From positions 3,224,001 through 3,288,000 of the forward strand of contig NZ_CP117880.1 in the NCBI RefSeq assembly GCF_028736175.1: a stretch of DNA of 64,000 nucleotides, read 5' to 3'. Origin of the DNA: Sphingobacterium oryzagri. GTDB lineage: Bacteria; Bacteroidota; Bacteroidia; Sphingobacteriales; Sphingobacteriaceae. The translations under genes and the position numbers were made by a program. This document shows, piece by piece, positions 51,600-61,292 of this stretch. The notes beneath the pieces are model-generated. The model did not search any database and was not told the origin of the DNA. It saw only the letters and a list, made by a program, of their open reading frames with translations. How positions within the stretch are numbered: the first letter of the stretch is position 1; the number at the start of each line of letters is the position of its first letter.

Positions 51600-51629
51600 A
51601 AAAAGGCTGCCTCCTTACGAAGACAGCCT
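51600..51629 (-). terminator. Terminator of the locus-3 operon
   Basis: AGGCTG...CAGCCT with partly paired inner arms (51604-51629), followed on the minus strand by five Ts (51604-51600). About 100 bases past the thioredoxin-like gene. The rest of the 51357-51726 gap holds nothing recognisable. Confidence 0.7.
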
Positions 51630-51726
51630 AAAGGCATTACGAGTAAAAATTCGTCAATATTATGTACGATAGATGCATCTGCGTGTGAAGGCAAAAACGC
51701 TACCGAAATACATTAATTATTACATC

Positions 51727-52830
51727 TTAAAGTAACTCGGCCAGCTTTTCTTCTAGCGCTTTGCCACGCAGGTTTTTAGCAACAATCTTACCTTGCTGAT
51801 CAACCAAGAGTGTAAACGGAATGGCTTGTATACCGTATTGAACAGCAGCGGCGCTTTTCCAGCCTTTTAAATCCGACATTTGCGGCCAGGGCATTTCAAG
51901 TTCAACCATGGCTTTCTTCCAGGCTTCACCACTTTGATCTAACGATATCCCAACGATTTCAAACCCTTTCGCACGATAATCTGTGTAGGCTTCTTTAAGG
52001 TGAGGAACTTCGGCACGGCACGGTACACACCAGCTTGCCCACATATCGACGAGCGTAATCTTATTTTTAGCTACGAGCGCTAACAAATCAAGCATTTCGC
52101 CTTTTTCATTGGGCAGGCTGATATCCTGAACCAATGCACCAATCTCCGTCTTTTTCATATTCGCAACATATTTACTGATGGTCTTAGTCAAATCATTGCT
52201 GACTTTAGCTTTCGCGAAATCTTGTGCAATGACTTCCAGCTGCTCAATTGAATAGCCCATGTACAGATTCTCCAATAAAATCCTTGCTACGCCTGTTTCG
52301 ATATGCTGGCGGATAAAATCGAATTTATATTTTTCTTGTTCGATCTGTAGCTGTTTCATGCTTGCCGTTGCGGCATCCCGATCGGCTGCCGTTGCTGTAG
52401 AATCGCTGATAATCTTCCATAGTGGATCCATTTCATGACCTTGCTTTTCAGTTTCTATCATAAAGCTGTTCCAAAGCAGATTATTGGGCGTGCCCTTTGC
52501 TTCTGTACGCTTATTCGACGCGATGTTGGTCGTGATATCGCCGTTTTCCAAAATAAAGTCGGTACCGCCAATAGTCTTTCCACCGCTCTTCGCGATTACG
52601 AAACGCCATACAGGCTCCGCCTGTTCGCCTTCAAAGACAAACTTTCCTTGACGGACCAGTGCGGTGTCCAATCCACGCATACCGAAGCCTTGCATCTCGA
52701 CCAACAATACCGTATCACCGTCTTTCGCTCCGGCTACGGTTCCGCTAACAGTGTAACCATCCTTCTTTGTTGCCGCCAAGGTCATCAATACTACGACCAG
52801 TAAAAAAACATTTCTTAGGTTTTTCTTCAT
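51727..52830 (-). CDS. TlpA-like thioredoxin-fold protein with DUF4369 domain
   Basis: A 367-residue exported protein, signal peptide about 1-20. The N-terminal DUF4369-type beta domain (about 26-110, YTVSGTVAGAKDGDTVLLVE) and a helical middle lead to a thioredoxin domain (about 235-367) with catalytic CxxC at 268-271 (ASWCVPCRAEVPHLKEAY) and the cis-Pro in AIPFTLLVDQQGK. This architecture is frequent at the end of SusCD operons in Bacteroidota, and its substrate is usually unknown. Last gene of locus 3, 38 bases after the FISUMP gene. Confidence 0.92.
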   Translation of the reverse strand: MKKNLRNVFLLVVVLMTLAATKKDGYTVSGTVAGAKDGDTVLLVEMQGFGMRGLDTALVRQGKFVFEGEQAEPVWRFVIAKSGGKTIGGTDFILENGDITTNIASNKRTEAKGTPNNLLWNSFMIETEKQGHEMDPLWKIISDSTATAADRDAATASMKQLQIEQEKYKFDFIRQHIETGVARILLENLYMGYSIEQLEVIAQDFAKAKVSNDLTKTISKYVANMKKTEIGALVQDISLPNEKGEMLDLLALVAKNKITLVDMWASWCVPCRAEVPHLKEAYTDYRAKGFEIVGISLDQSGEAWKKAMVELEMPWPQMSDLKGWKSAAAVQYGIQAIPFTLLVDQQGKIVAKNLRGKALEEKLAELL

Positions 52831-52868
52831 CTTATTTTTCTTTTTTTTTTACAATATCTATTTTGCGC

Positions 52869-53567
52869 CTACTGTGCAGTCGCATCACGCACAAATCGTA
52901 CGCTCAGCATCGCGCGCCCGGTTTCCATACTTTCCCGATACACCTGCGGTGAATCGTAAAAAAGTTTACGGTAAAACGCATAGTCCGCTGCTTTTTCCGG
53001 ATCGCTGGTATCCGTCCAGAAAAACGCATCCGATCCCATCAAACGATATCCGACTCCACCAAATGCCGTGTAAGGCGTGTAATATCCGGACATAAGCATC
53101 GCCAATCCAGATGTCGTATGCGTGTGCTTCATCAGATCAGCAGCCATGCTTCCACGCCAGCCGCGTGCATCGGCTTCTGCTGCCGTCATACCCAGCGCTT
53201 GTTCTAACGATTTCCAGTCCGCATCGGTCGGCACTCGCCAGCCTGCCGGTGCGGCCAAACGTGCGCCTGCCAGCGTGTAGAGATAGCCGTAGCGCGCCAC
53301 ATTTTCGGTAGAATTTGAAAATCCATCCCAACCATACGGTTGGTAAGCTCTGGAAGTTGTTTGGCTGCGTGTATTAAACCGCGAATTTTCCGCCATCCAG
53401 TCTAAACCCGCATAGCGCACCCATTTGTATTCGTTTTGATCGCGCGTATCCACAAACGTACCTTCGGCCGCGGGCGATATAACCGGTGCGATAGGTTCCG
53501 TTTTATCTGCACAGCCTGAAATTAGAAAGTTCAGTATGGTACATATTACAATAGCATAGTATTTCAT
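52869..53567 (-). CDS. FISUMP-domain lipoprotein
   Basis: A 232-residue lipoprotein (MKYYAIVICTILNFLISGC, Cys19). Residues about 36-225 match the Fibrobacter succinogenes major paralogous domain: GTFVDTRDQNEYKWVRYAGLDWMAENSRF, YGYLYTLAGARLAAPAGWRVPTDADWKSLEQALG, GWRGSMAADLMK and the closing MLSVRFVRD. These domains resemble C-type-lectin folds and are thought to bind substrates at the surface. It lies between the metallopeptidase-like and thioredoxin-like genes, in tight succession (20- and 38-base gaps). Confidence 0.88.
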   Translation of the reverse strand: MKYYAIVICTILNFLISGCADKTEPIAPVISPAAEGTFVDTRDQNEYKWVRYAGLDWMAENSRFNTRSQTTSRAYQPYGWDGFSNSTENVARYGYLYTLAGARLAAPAGWRVPTDADWKSLEQALGMTAAEADARGWRGSMAADLMKHTHTTSGLAMLMSGYYTPYTAFGGVGYRLMGSDAFFWTDTSDPEKAADYAFYRKLFYDSPQVYRESMETGRAMLSVRFVRDATAQ

Positions 53568-53587
53568 TATTTTCTTTCCGCTAATAG

Positions 53588-54514
53588 TTAATCGATATAA
53601 CCTAATTCTCTAAATATTGTCTTCAGGAGGTTGTACTTCTGTCGTACAAGCGGATAATTGGCATATTGCGTATTAACCTGCTCATCTGTACTGTTATACA
53701 CCAACTTGACATAAGATTCCAAATCCTTCTCGCGTCCGGGTATCACGCCACGGTTCAACCAAAATCCCTCGATCAACCAGTCCTGTACGATAAATCCACG
53801 TTCATTGAGCGCCGTTAGATTAGCCGCATCTGTTGTCGGAAGTGGCGTAATACGGCCACCATACAGGGTTTCACTAATCGCGAAAAAGCGCGAAGCCACC
53901 TCTTCCACCTTGGAGGCGCCGACGCTAACCGTCGTAGCCAAAATCTGTCTACCCAAATCCGTCTTTTCTTGTGCTGACAAATATTGTAGATCTGTTAATC
54001 CCACGGCTATACAGCGCTCACCAACGATGATCGATGCAGTAGAAGGCATTCCGGTAAGTGGGTCTATATATGAAATATCATTGATGAGGAGCCAGGAATA
54101 TGGTCTTAACACGTCGACAAGGTCTACGAGCACATAGGATTTTAAAAAATCTACGGCAGCTTCCTTTTCTTGTAAACTGGAAAATAAGCCATAGTTGTAG
54201 ATAGCCGTACCTTCCACACTTCCACCCAATCGGTAGCCAATATTGACAGTTTCGGTAAAAAATTGCGCATCACCGTGGTAATCCACGCCTAAAGACCGGT
54301 GTTGCAACGTATCGTTGAACAACAGATAGCTCTTTTCTTCATCTTTAAATCTACGGCGCAGCACAGATGCTGGATCTGTTGCATCTGGAGCCGGTTGAAA
54401 GTACGAGCTTCTCGGATCTTCCTGCGGCTGAATAGCCTCCTCCTTATTTTCGCAAGCCGTCCATAAGAAACACGCGGCAAGATAGATAGCTATGATGTAA
54501 TTAAATCTTTTCAT
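53588..54514 (-). CDS. Lipoprotein related to SusD-linked zinc metallohydrolases, catalytic motif absent
   Basis: A 308-residue lipoprotein (LAACFLWTACENKEE, Cys about 21). Residues about 50-120 carry LRRRFKDEEKSYLLFNDTLQHRSLG and TVNIGYRLGG, and about 120-160 carry VDVLRPYSWLLINDISYIDP, patterns I associate with the putative zinc-binding metallopeptidase lipoproteins placed after susD. Those have an H-E-x-x-H motif ahead of a 'F-x-x-I-S-x-x-x-Y-x-G' stretch. Here the stretch is present (FFAISETLYGG) but the preceding region reads ILATTVSVGASK, with no HExxH anywhere. It is therefore probably non-catalytic, perhaps a binding protein. Starts 8 bases after susD's stop. Confidence 0.65.
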   Translation of the reverse strand: MKRFNYIIAIYLAACFLWTACENKEEAIQPQEDPRSSYFQPAPDATDPASVLRRRFKDEEKSYLLFNDTLQHRSLGVDYHGDAQFFTETVNIGYRLGGSVEGTAIYNYGLFSSLQEKEAAVDFLKSYVLVDLVDVLRPYSWLLINDISYIDPLTGMPSTASIIVGERCIAVGLTDLQYLSAQEKTDLGRQILATTVSVGASKVEEVASRFFAISETLYGGRITPLPTTDAANLTALNERGFIVQDWLIEGFWLNRGVIPGREKDLESYVKLVYNSTDEQVNTQYANYPLVRQKYNLLKTIFRELGYID

Positions 54515-54522
54515 GATACAAA

Positions 54523-56106
54523 CTAATTGTGAGGTACAACAGTAAATGTTCGCACTGGTCGCTCGTTATTGGGCATACCGGCATTAAATTCAATCACGCT
54601 TTGCGGTATCGCTAGCGTGTAGGCTGGGTCGTTGGCCTCTAGAACGTAGCGACGGCGCTCGCGTCGGGTATTCGACACGCGTGCCGTGTAAAATGTGTAA
54701 TCGTGCGTGATACGTTTGGATTCAGGCAATATTTCATTCACGCCATACCGGCGTAAATCAAACCATCGATGTCCTTCCAGAGCAAGCTCTCGACGACGTT
54801 CTTCTCGGATCAGCCGTATAAGGTCGGTACCGGAAGCTGTAACCTGCTGGTTTGCACCGGCACGATAGCGGAAACTACGCAACAGGTTTACCGCGGTGCG
54901 CGCATTTTCTTCGCGACCTAAATAAGCTTCCGCCTCTGCCTTGTTGAGATACATCTCAGCCGTACGGAATAAAAACTTATCCGATACCGGAGACAGGTAT
55001 ACAGAGGTTCCGGAGACAAAATATTGATTATTATAGTAATTTATATTCGTTGGGGCCACAACCGTTCCTGTTCCAATTGGAGGTGTTTTTGTGTAGCCGA
55101 CGAAATCGCCCATAGACCAATACCAACGTGTTCGACGGAGATCATCTACGTTGTAGGAGTCGAATAGTTCACGCGATACGCGGAAGCTCTGCACGCTATT
55201 GTTCATATTGCGAAAAACATCATTGCCGCCCATCGAGAAAATACTCTCTACTGATTCGCGACGTAGAAATGCTTCCGTCGATCCGTTGAGATCAGTCAGG
55301 GCTGACTTCACTGCAATAACCTGATCTGTATAAGCCACCGCTTCTTCCCAGTGCTGCATATACAGATGTACACGGCTCAACAAAAACCTAACGGCCGTTT
55401 GATCGGCTCTATAAATTGATTTCTGTTGACCTGTATTGGCCAATAGCTCTTCAGCAGCCTCCAGGTCAGCAATGATTTGATCATAAACTTCCTGCACTGT
55501 ATTTCTGCCGTACAAAATATCCAAAACTTCTTCTTGCAGCTTTAGCGGCACGCCCAGATCTGCGGCGGCTGTTGCCGCGCTGTAAGGCTTACCGTAAAGA
55601 TTGACCAACCAAAAATAATACGCAGCACGTAAAAACCGTGCTTCACCTTCTATACGACTAGCTCCCAAACTTTCGGCCGGTGTAGCTTTTGGCAATTTGG
55701 GTGCTGCGGCAATAATACTGTTAGCCACATTGATCAGGCGGTACGTCTCGGTCCATGTTTCATTTTCGGCAGAAAAAGCCGTCGAATTTTCGTTTACCCC
55801 CACACGCTGTTGCCAGGTAAACTGGCCGAAGAGTTTAGGCTTCAGATCAAAAACTGTTTGAGAAACGGTGCCACCGTTTTGTTCCTCTATTTCATCAGCA
55901 ATGAAGTGAATAAAGCCTCCCATACTGCCTCCTGAAGTTAAAATACTAGAGGGTTTTACCGGGTAATAACAATCTCCAATCAATAATTCGTCAAGATCGG
56001 TGTAGGAACTTACGCGATACTGATCTTGAGAAAACTCTTCCAGATAGCTCGAGCAGCTGGCGAGCGCGACGGCGCTCAGTAAATATATATGTTTTAATAA
56101 TTTCAT
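54523..56106 (-). CDS. RagB/SusD family lipoprotein, locus 3
   Basis: A 527-residue surface nutrient-binding lipoprotein (MKLLKHIYLLSAVALASC, Cys18). SusD markers: ASRIEGEARFLRAAYYFWLVNLYGKPY near 150, QTAVRFLLSRVHLYMQHW near 245, KFLFRTAEMYLNKAEAEAYLGREE near 378 and LIRLIREERRRELALEGHRWFDLRRYGV near 424, with TLAIPQSVIEFNAGMPNNERP at the end. It belongs to the shorter 'EFSQDQYRVSSYTDLDELLIGD' group. Starts 28 bases after susC. Confidence 0.94.
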   Translation of the reverse strand: MKLLKHIYLLSAVALASCSSYLEEFSQDQYRVSSYTDLDELLIGDCYYPVKPSSILTSGGSMGGFIHFIADEIEEQNGGTVSQTVFDLKPKLFGQFTWQQRVGVNENSTAFSAENETWTETYRLINVANSIIAAAPKLPKATPAESLGASRIEGEARFLRAAYYFWLVNLYGKPYSAATAAADLGVPLKLQEEVLDILYGRNTVQEVYDQIIADLEAAEELLANTGQQKSIYRADQTAVRFLLSRVHLYMQHWEEAVAYTDQVIAVKSALTDLNGSTEAFLRRESVESIFSMGGNDVFRNMNNSVQSFRVSRELFDSYNVDDLRRTRWYWSMGDFVGYTKTPPIGTGTVVAPTNINYYNNQYFVSGTSVYLSPVSDKFLFRTAEMYLNKAEAEAYLGREENARTAVNLLRSFRYRAGANQQVTASGTDLIRLIREERRRELALEGHRWFDLRRYGVNEILPESKRITHDYTFYTARVSNTRRERRRYVLEANDPAYTLAIPQSVIEFNAGMPNNERPVRTFTVVPHN

Positions 56107-56134
56107 CTGTTGTACGATTTACAAGTAGGTAACC

Positions 56135-59100
56135 TTAAAGACTAACATTTAATCCGAACGTAAATGTAGGCGTATCCGTCAATTGAACTTCCGAAAAGCC
56201 ATTTTGCGAAGGCATCTGTCCACGAAGGCGTTTATCACCCCAGGTATAGAGGTTTGTCGCGCCTAGCGTCATGGCCAATCTGGACAATTTGTAAGGAGCA
56301 AGCAATTCTTTGGGAAATTCATAAGTCAACGCTACGCTATTGATGCGTAGCATATTAGCACTAACCACACGTGCAGATGAATAATCATACATCTCCCACG
56401 CATTATTCGCGAAATTTACACCGCCATAGGTGGTTCCTTCACTAAAATGATTTACGTAATAACCATGCCCCGCTGTTGATGAGCTCATTAAAGCCGGAAT
56501 GGTGGTAAACTGCTCGTCGCCAGGCCGCTGCCAGGCATCCAATAAATCTCTGTTGAAATTCCTTCCGGCAGAATAGCCATCCTGAACATCGCCCAATAAT
56601 CGGAAGAGTCTTGTTTTAGCACCTAAATTGTAAAATAAGTTAACATTTAGTCGAAGTGACTTGTAGCTAAATGTATTATTGATGCTCCCCGTTGTGGTCG
56701 GAATACGGACACCACTCGGTTCGAGTACACGCGTATAGGTATCATACTGACCCAAGCCTACCAATTCACTCTGGCGATCTTCCCAGTCATCAAATAACGG
56801 TCCACCGTCGATTGGACTTAAACCTTTAAAACGATATGAATAAAACGTCTCCACGGGTTGACCCGCAACGACCGCTGTTCCATTTAAAAAGTTATTTAAT
56901 TGATAGGTGCTTTGTCCCGGCGCCGTCTCCATACTGTTCATCACGCGGGAATAAAGCGCAGAGAAAGTCCATCGGAAATCTTCTGTACGCACCGGAATGG
57001 TGGTTAGGGTGACGTTAAACCCTCTATTCGTAATCACACCGGAATTTACCACATAAGAAGTAAATCCATTGACATCGGAAATCGGCTTGTTCATAAAAGC
57101 ATCTACGGTGCGTTTATAATAATATTCTGTGCTTAAAGTCAGCCGTCCTTTGAGGAATACCGCATCCAACCCCGCATTACTCGAGTGCGTTTTCTCCCAG
57201 CGCAGATCAGGGTTTGCAAATAAACCGACAGTCGATACAGGCTCGTTGTAATAAGCACTGTAGCTGCCGCGTCTTAACGTCAGCACTGGACTTTGGTTAT
57301 CTTGCATATTTCCCTGCTGTCCGTACGATCCTCGGATGGAGAGATCGTCCAGAAAAGAAATCTTATTCTGCGGATCTGCAATGTTTTTCAGATTCACCAA
57401 GCCCGATATCGCCCACACCGGAAGCAACCGCTCGTTACTGCGATTACCAAATTGGTTGGAGCCGTCAAAACGTGCATTGAAATTTACACTGAAATAATTC
57501 GCGTAGCCGTATGCAGCAGTAGAATACACCGAGAGCAGATTTCGTTGCCTATCCACAATGGTCGGGCGGTTACTTAGCACCCAATTAGCATATTGCGTAA
57601 AGCTTGACGGTATATCGCTTACAAACTGACGACCGCGCTCTGCATAATAGCCACGTTGTATATCACGATAACTTTCAAATATCGAGGTGTTTGCCTCGGT
57701 ACCCAACAGGGCGTTAACATTATGCTGACCACGACTACCAAAAGTCTTATCAACATTTGCCTGCAATCTGGCGGTATAATTTTTTGTATTGCTATCGGTT
57801 TGCGTCCACTCCCCGCCGTAAGGCATTAAACTGCCAACGGGCGGTGCGACACCATATTCGCTGCGGCGTATAGTAGCCGCGTAGAAAGTCTGATCACCCC
57901 AGTATCCAGCTTCGAGCGCATTCATTATTCCTCCCGATCCAAGCGCGCTGATATTTAACCAGTCGTTGACCTGATACTTGATATTAGCCATCATCGTTGC
58001 CCCATTGCCCTCCACTTCCTGAAAACTATTATCTAATTCATGCAGAATATTAAAAGGCATATAGCCAAGCGCAGGCACCGGCCGGCGATAAAAAGATCGA
58101 CTACCGTCCGCACTGAAAGATGGCACGAGTCTGCTGGTGTTATACGCATAGTTAACCGGATTAATATCATCCTGCGTGAAGCGTCGGTTGTTGAGGTTTC
58201 CCCGGAAATTGAATTGAACCTCCAATTTATCAGAAAGCGAAATATCAAAATTAGAAGCTATCGTATAGCGTCGGTTGTAGACATCTTTCACCACATCATT
58301 GTCATCGGTGTAACCGGCAGATACATAGTAGCGGGTTGTTTTGTTTCCACCCGATACATTCACGGCGTGATCCTGCGAAAACGAGTCGTGCGTTAAGATA
58401 TCAAACCAATCGGTATTACGCGTAGACAAGTTGGCCACTTCTTCCTGAAATTGTGCTTCGGTGTAGCGGCCGGCATAAAGTTCTGCTAGCGCAGCTTCAT
58501 ACCCTACCAGCGGCATATCCAGCGGATATAAAAATTGTTTATCGACTAGTAATTGTGAAAACTGGACACGCTCCTGCGAATTCATTAAGTTAAGTCGGCG
58601 ATCGGCATAGCGTGGTCGTCTACGCATCGTCAGCTGTGTATTATAGGTTACCACGGGTTTGCTCACTCGTCCACGTTTAGTCGTCACCACGATAACGCCA
58701 TTCGCTGCGCGCGCGCCATACAGCGCCGTTGCCGCCGCATCCTTTAAGACGTCAAGTCGTTGGATATCCTGCGGGTTTACGCCAGCTATGGCATTTCCCA
58801 TGCGATTAACAAAATCAGGATCGTTAAGCTGCTCTGGCGATATATTGATAGGATCCGTTTGGATAACACCATCAACCACCCAAAGCGGTTCACGACTACC
58901 AATCACCGTAGATGTACCGCGTATACGCAGGCGCGGTGTCGAGTTGACTTCCGAACTATTGTTCATGACCATCATATCCGGTATCCGTCCTTCGAGCATG
59001 CGGTTTACGTCCGTTACGCCAGGCATTTGAATGTCGTCCATATTCACCGAAGATACCGATGCCGTCAGGTTGCGACGTTTAATCTGCTGGTAACCTGTGA

Positions 59101-59773
59101 TAACAATCTCTTCAAATTCATTTTGTTTAAGTTGTAATGATATATCACCAAGCTGCTCATTGGTCGCGCCAGGTTTGACCGATACACGCTTGGGCGCCAT
59201 ACCGACAAACGTGATGATAAGCACGGCATTGCGATCTGTCGGAACCGGAACGGTGAACGATCCTCTGCTATCGGTAGAAAGCGAGAAATCGGCTCCTTCT
59301 ACCACAACACTTGCGCCGGGTAGCGGTTCGCCTGCATCATTCACCACGCGACCGCGTGCGTAGCGCGTTTGCGCAATCTGCGACTTTTGCTGTGCAACAG
59401 GCGATGCCGTTGTTGTCGATCGCGGCGTACCTTTAGCCTTGGTAATCAAGACATACTTATCGCGCAAGGTGTACTCCAGACCTGCACTTGCGCATATGCG
59501 AGACAAAGCATCTGTGAGCGTCACATCTTTCAGGCTGAGATCCAGTGTCAATTGTTTGTCGATGATCTCATCTTGGTACATGACCGTTATCTTAGACTGC
59601 TGTTTAATCTGGTCCAATGCTTTGGTCACACTAATCGCCCGCCCCTGAATCGAGATCCGGTTGTTTTCCTGCGAATGCGCCATGGCCAAGGTGCAGCAGA
59701 TGAGCAATACAGCCAACAGCTTGTACCGGCTTGCGCGGACAAGCCTGAGTTTTTCGGGTTTGTGTTTCTTCAT
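56135..59773 (-). CDS. SusC/RagA family outer-membrane protein with STN domain, locus 3
   Basis: A 1212-residue TonB-linked importer/transducer, the longest of the three. An N-terminal basic stretch (MKKHKPEKLRLVRASRYK) precedes the signal helix ending MAHS. STN domain about 42-110 (TKALDQIKQQSKITVMYQDE, LTDALSRICASAGLEYTLRD), carboxypeptidase-regulatory-like domain about 138-215, then EEIVITGYQQIKRR, plug (LWVVDGVIQTDP, LDVLKDAAATALYGARAANG), barrel to TFTFGLNVSL. The STN domain fits the fecR 37 bases upstream. Substrate unknown; the enclosed operon has no glycoside hydrolase. Confidence 0.95.
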   Translation of the reverse strand: MKKHKPEKLRLVRASRYKLLAVLLICCTLAMAHSQENNRISIQGRAISVTKALDQIKQQSKITVMYQDEIIDKQLTLDLSLKDVTLTDALSRICASAGLEYTLRDKYVLITKAKGTPRSTTTASPVAQQKSQIAQTRYARGRVVNDAGEPLPGASVVVEGADFSLSTDSRGSFTVPVPTDRNAVLIITFVGMAPKRVSVKPGATNEQLGDISLQLKQNEFEEIVITGYQQIKRRNLTASVSSVNMDDIQMPGVTDVNRMLEGRIPDMMVMNNSSEVNSTPRLRIRGTSTVIGSREPLWVVDGVIQTDPINISPEQLNDPDFVNRMGNAIAGVNPQDIQRLDVLKDAAATALYGARAANGVIVVTTKRGRVSKPVVTYNTQLTMRRRPRYADRRLNLMNSQERVQFSQLLVDKQFLYPLDMPLVGYEAALAELYAGRYTEAQFQEEVANLSTRNTDWFDILTHDSFSQDHAVNVSGGNKTTRYYVSAGYTDDNDVVKDVYNRRYTIASNFDISLSDKLEVQFNFRGNLNNRRFTQDDINPVNYAYNTSRLVPSFSADGSRSFYRRPVPALGYMPFNILHELDNSFQEVEGNGATMMANIKYQVNDWLNISALGSGGIMNALEAGYWGDQTFYAATIRRSEYGVAPPVGSLMPYGGEWTQTDSNTKNYTARLQANVDKTFGSRGQHNVNALLGTEANTSIFESYRDIQRGYYAERGRQFVSDIPSSFTQYANWVLSNRPTIVDRQRNLLSVYSTAAYGYANYFSVNFNARFDGSNQFGNRSNERLLPVWAISGLVNLKNIADPQNKISFLDDLSIRGSYGQQGNMQDNQSPVLTLRRGSYSAYYNEPVSTVGLFANPDLRWEKTHSSNAGLDAVFLKGRLTLSTEYYYKRTVDAFMNKPISDVNGFTSYVVNSGVITNRGFNVTLTTIPVRTEDFRWTFSALYSRVMNSMETAPGQSTYQLNNFLNGTAVVAGQPVETFYSYRFKGLSPIDGGPLFDDWEDRQSELVGLGQYDTYTRVLEPSGVRIPTTTGSINNTFSYKSLRLNVNLFYNLGAKTRLFRLLGDVQDGYSAGRNFNRDLLDAWQRPGDEQFTTIPALMSSSTAGHGYYVNHFSEGTTYGGVNFANNAWEMYDYSSARVVSANMLRINSVALTYEFPKELLAPYKLSRLAMTLGATNLYTWGDKRLRGQMPSQNGFSEVQLTDTPTFTFGLNVSL

Positions 59774-59810
59774 AAATGTTAAAAAATGCTAGTTAGGTTA
59801 ATTTAAAATT

Positions 59811-60890
59811 CTACTTATAGACGTAGAGTTTGCCGTTTTGAGTACGAAATTTCACTTCTGAAATTTCCTGTATAATCTGCAAGGAGTAGGCTATGGAATT
59901 GTCTCGGAATAAGCTTCCGGTGAAGTGTACATTTTTTAGCTTAGGATCTTGGTATTCTACTTCAATGTCATACCATTGTGCTAATTGCTCCATGATATCA
60001 GCCAAATTTGCACTTTGAAATTCGAATATGCCGTCGATCCACGATGTATAAATAGCGGTGTTTACGGTTTTTACCGCCAAAGCATCAGCCGCTGTCGCAC
60101 TGGTTGCTTGTTCGTTCGGCGCAAGCGTTAACTTGTCGCGCAGATTAGACACTTCTACTGCGCCATGCACCAACGTCGTAACAACAGGTTTACTGGCATA
60201 TGCTGATACATTAAATGTGGTACCCAGCACGCGGATGGTATTGCCTCCACCCTTTACGTAAAAAGCTGAACCATTTTTTTGTACATCGAAATAAGCCTCT
60301 CCACTAAGCTCCAGCGTGCGATCGTGCAGAAAGTCGGCCGCGTAACGCACCTTGGTATCTGCATTAAGCCATACCACACTCTGATCGGGCAAGATCAGCT
60401 TGAAATTACCACCGCGTTGCGTTTGCACCGTATGGTAGATTGCTGCCGTATCATCACTATTCTGCGTGATCAGCTCGCCGCCGTTTTCCAGACTTTTTAC
60501 TTCACCATTTGTCGAGGTGAACAGTACTGGCTGGCCTGACCGTTGAAAATCGATACGAGCTAATGAATCTTCCCCCCCACCGAAAGGCTGGAGAAGCAGC
60601 GTGATGGTAGAAATCAGCGCGATAAGGCAAGCAGCGGCCGCAAAGTAACGGATGCGTTTTACATTTTTTCGTTTGCGATACCGTGATTGAATAGCTCTAT
60701 ACGCCTTACCCGGATCTGCCAATCGATAAGCCTCCTGCATATGCTGAATTTTATACAAGCTGATAAACGTAGCCATATACTGACTATTTTCCTCACGCTC
60801 TTCCATCCAACTTTTAAGTTGCGCATATTCATCATCAGACAAGGTGTTTGCACGGTATTTCTGGAGCAAACTCACTATTTTTTCATCCAT
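59811..60890 (-). CDS. FecR family anti-sigma factor, locus 3
   Basis: A 359-residue inner-membrane regulator. Cytoplasmic arm about 1-80 (MDEKIVSLLQKYRANTLSDDEYAQLKSWMEE), membrane helix about 82-100 (FAAAACLIALISTITLLL), FecR domain about 155-250 (NFKLILPDQSVVWLNADTKVRY, LSGEAYFDVQKNGSAFYV), DUF4974 region about 285-357 (FEFQSANLADIMEQLAQWYDIEVEY). No sigma gene precedes it: the 400 bases upstream are gene-free and the M16 peptidase follows. Its sigma partner must be encoded elsewhere. Confidence 0.93.
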   Translation of the reverse strand: MDEKIVSLLQKYRANTLSDDEYAQLKSWMEEREENSQYMATFISLYKIQHMQEAYRLADPGKAYRAIQSRYRKRKNVKRIRYFAAAACLIALISTITLLLQPFGGGEDSLARIDFQRSGQPVLFTSTNGEVKSLENGGELITQNSDDTAAIYHTVQTQRGGNFKLILPDQSVVWLNADTKVRYAADFLHDRTLELSGEAYFDVQKNGSAFYVKGGGNTIRVLGTTFNVSAYASKPVVTTLVHGAVEVSNLRDKLTLAPNEQATSATAADALAVKTVNTAIYTSWIDGIFEFQSANLADIMEQLAQWYDIEVEYQDPKLKNVHFTGSLFRDNSIAYSLQIIQEISEVKFRTQNGKLYVYK

Positions 60891-61292
60891 TTCGGGCTAT
60901 TTATTTCGGATTGTTAAACCAAAGACGAGAGGTTTGGCAAAATGGGTGACAAGAAAATCATAAAAAACGAAAAAAAACATTTTTTTTTCGTTCAAATGTG
61001 TTGATTCATTTCTGAAAATCCATTTTGCGCGCGAGCATCCACCGTTTTAGCAGATGTTGTTACGCAAAAAGCTCCATCGTATAGCAAACAAGTCGAGACA
61101 AAAGCAACCTTATTGCGCTAGCGTTGAGAATCCACTAATTCCGCTGTATTTTTTTAAAAGCTACAGCACATTTAATGATACGCGCTTAGCCGGCTCGGGA
61201 AATCTCCAAAAAATGAAAGGCTACTCTCCTATATGGAGGCAGCCTTTCCAACTAACTTCATGTTAGTGCCCGGGGGGAGGGATGACTATTTG
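60891..61292. other. Upstream region of fecR (locus 3), gene-free
   Basis: About 400 bases with no supported gene. A 12-bp A/T palindrome, AACGAAAAAAAA (60966-60977) with its complement ending CGTT at 60992, lies about 75 bases upstream of the fecR start and could be an operator or RNA hairpin. No exact consensus promoter was found. Confidence 0.45.
61211..61247 (-). terminator. Terminator of the M16 peptidase gene
   Basis: AAAGGCTACTCTCC (61216-61229) pairs, with small mismatches, with GGAGGCAGCCTTT (61235-61247); on the minus strand C-A-T6 follows. Lies about 45 bases past the stop codon. Confidence 0.78.

Noticed and set aside
61054..61266. 70-codon plus-strand frame upstream of fecR
   Set aside because: Overlaps the M16 terminator and has no supporting feature.
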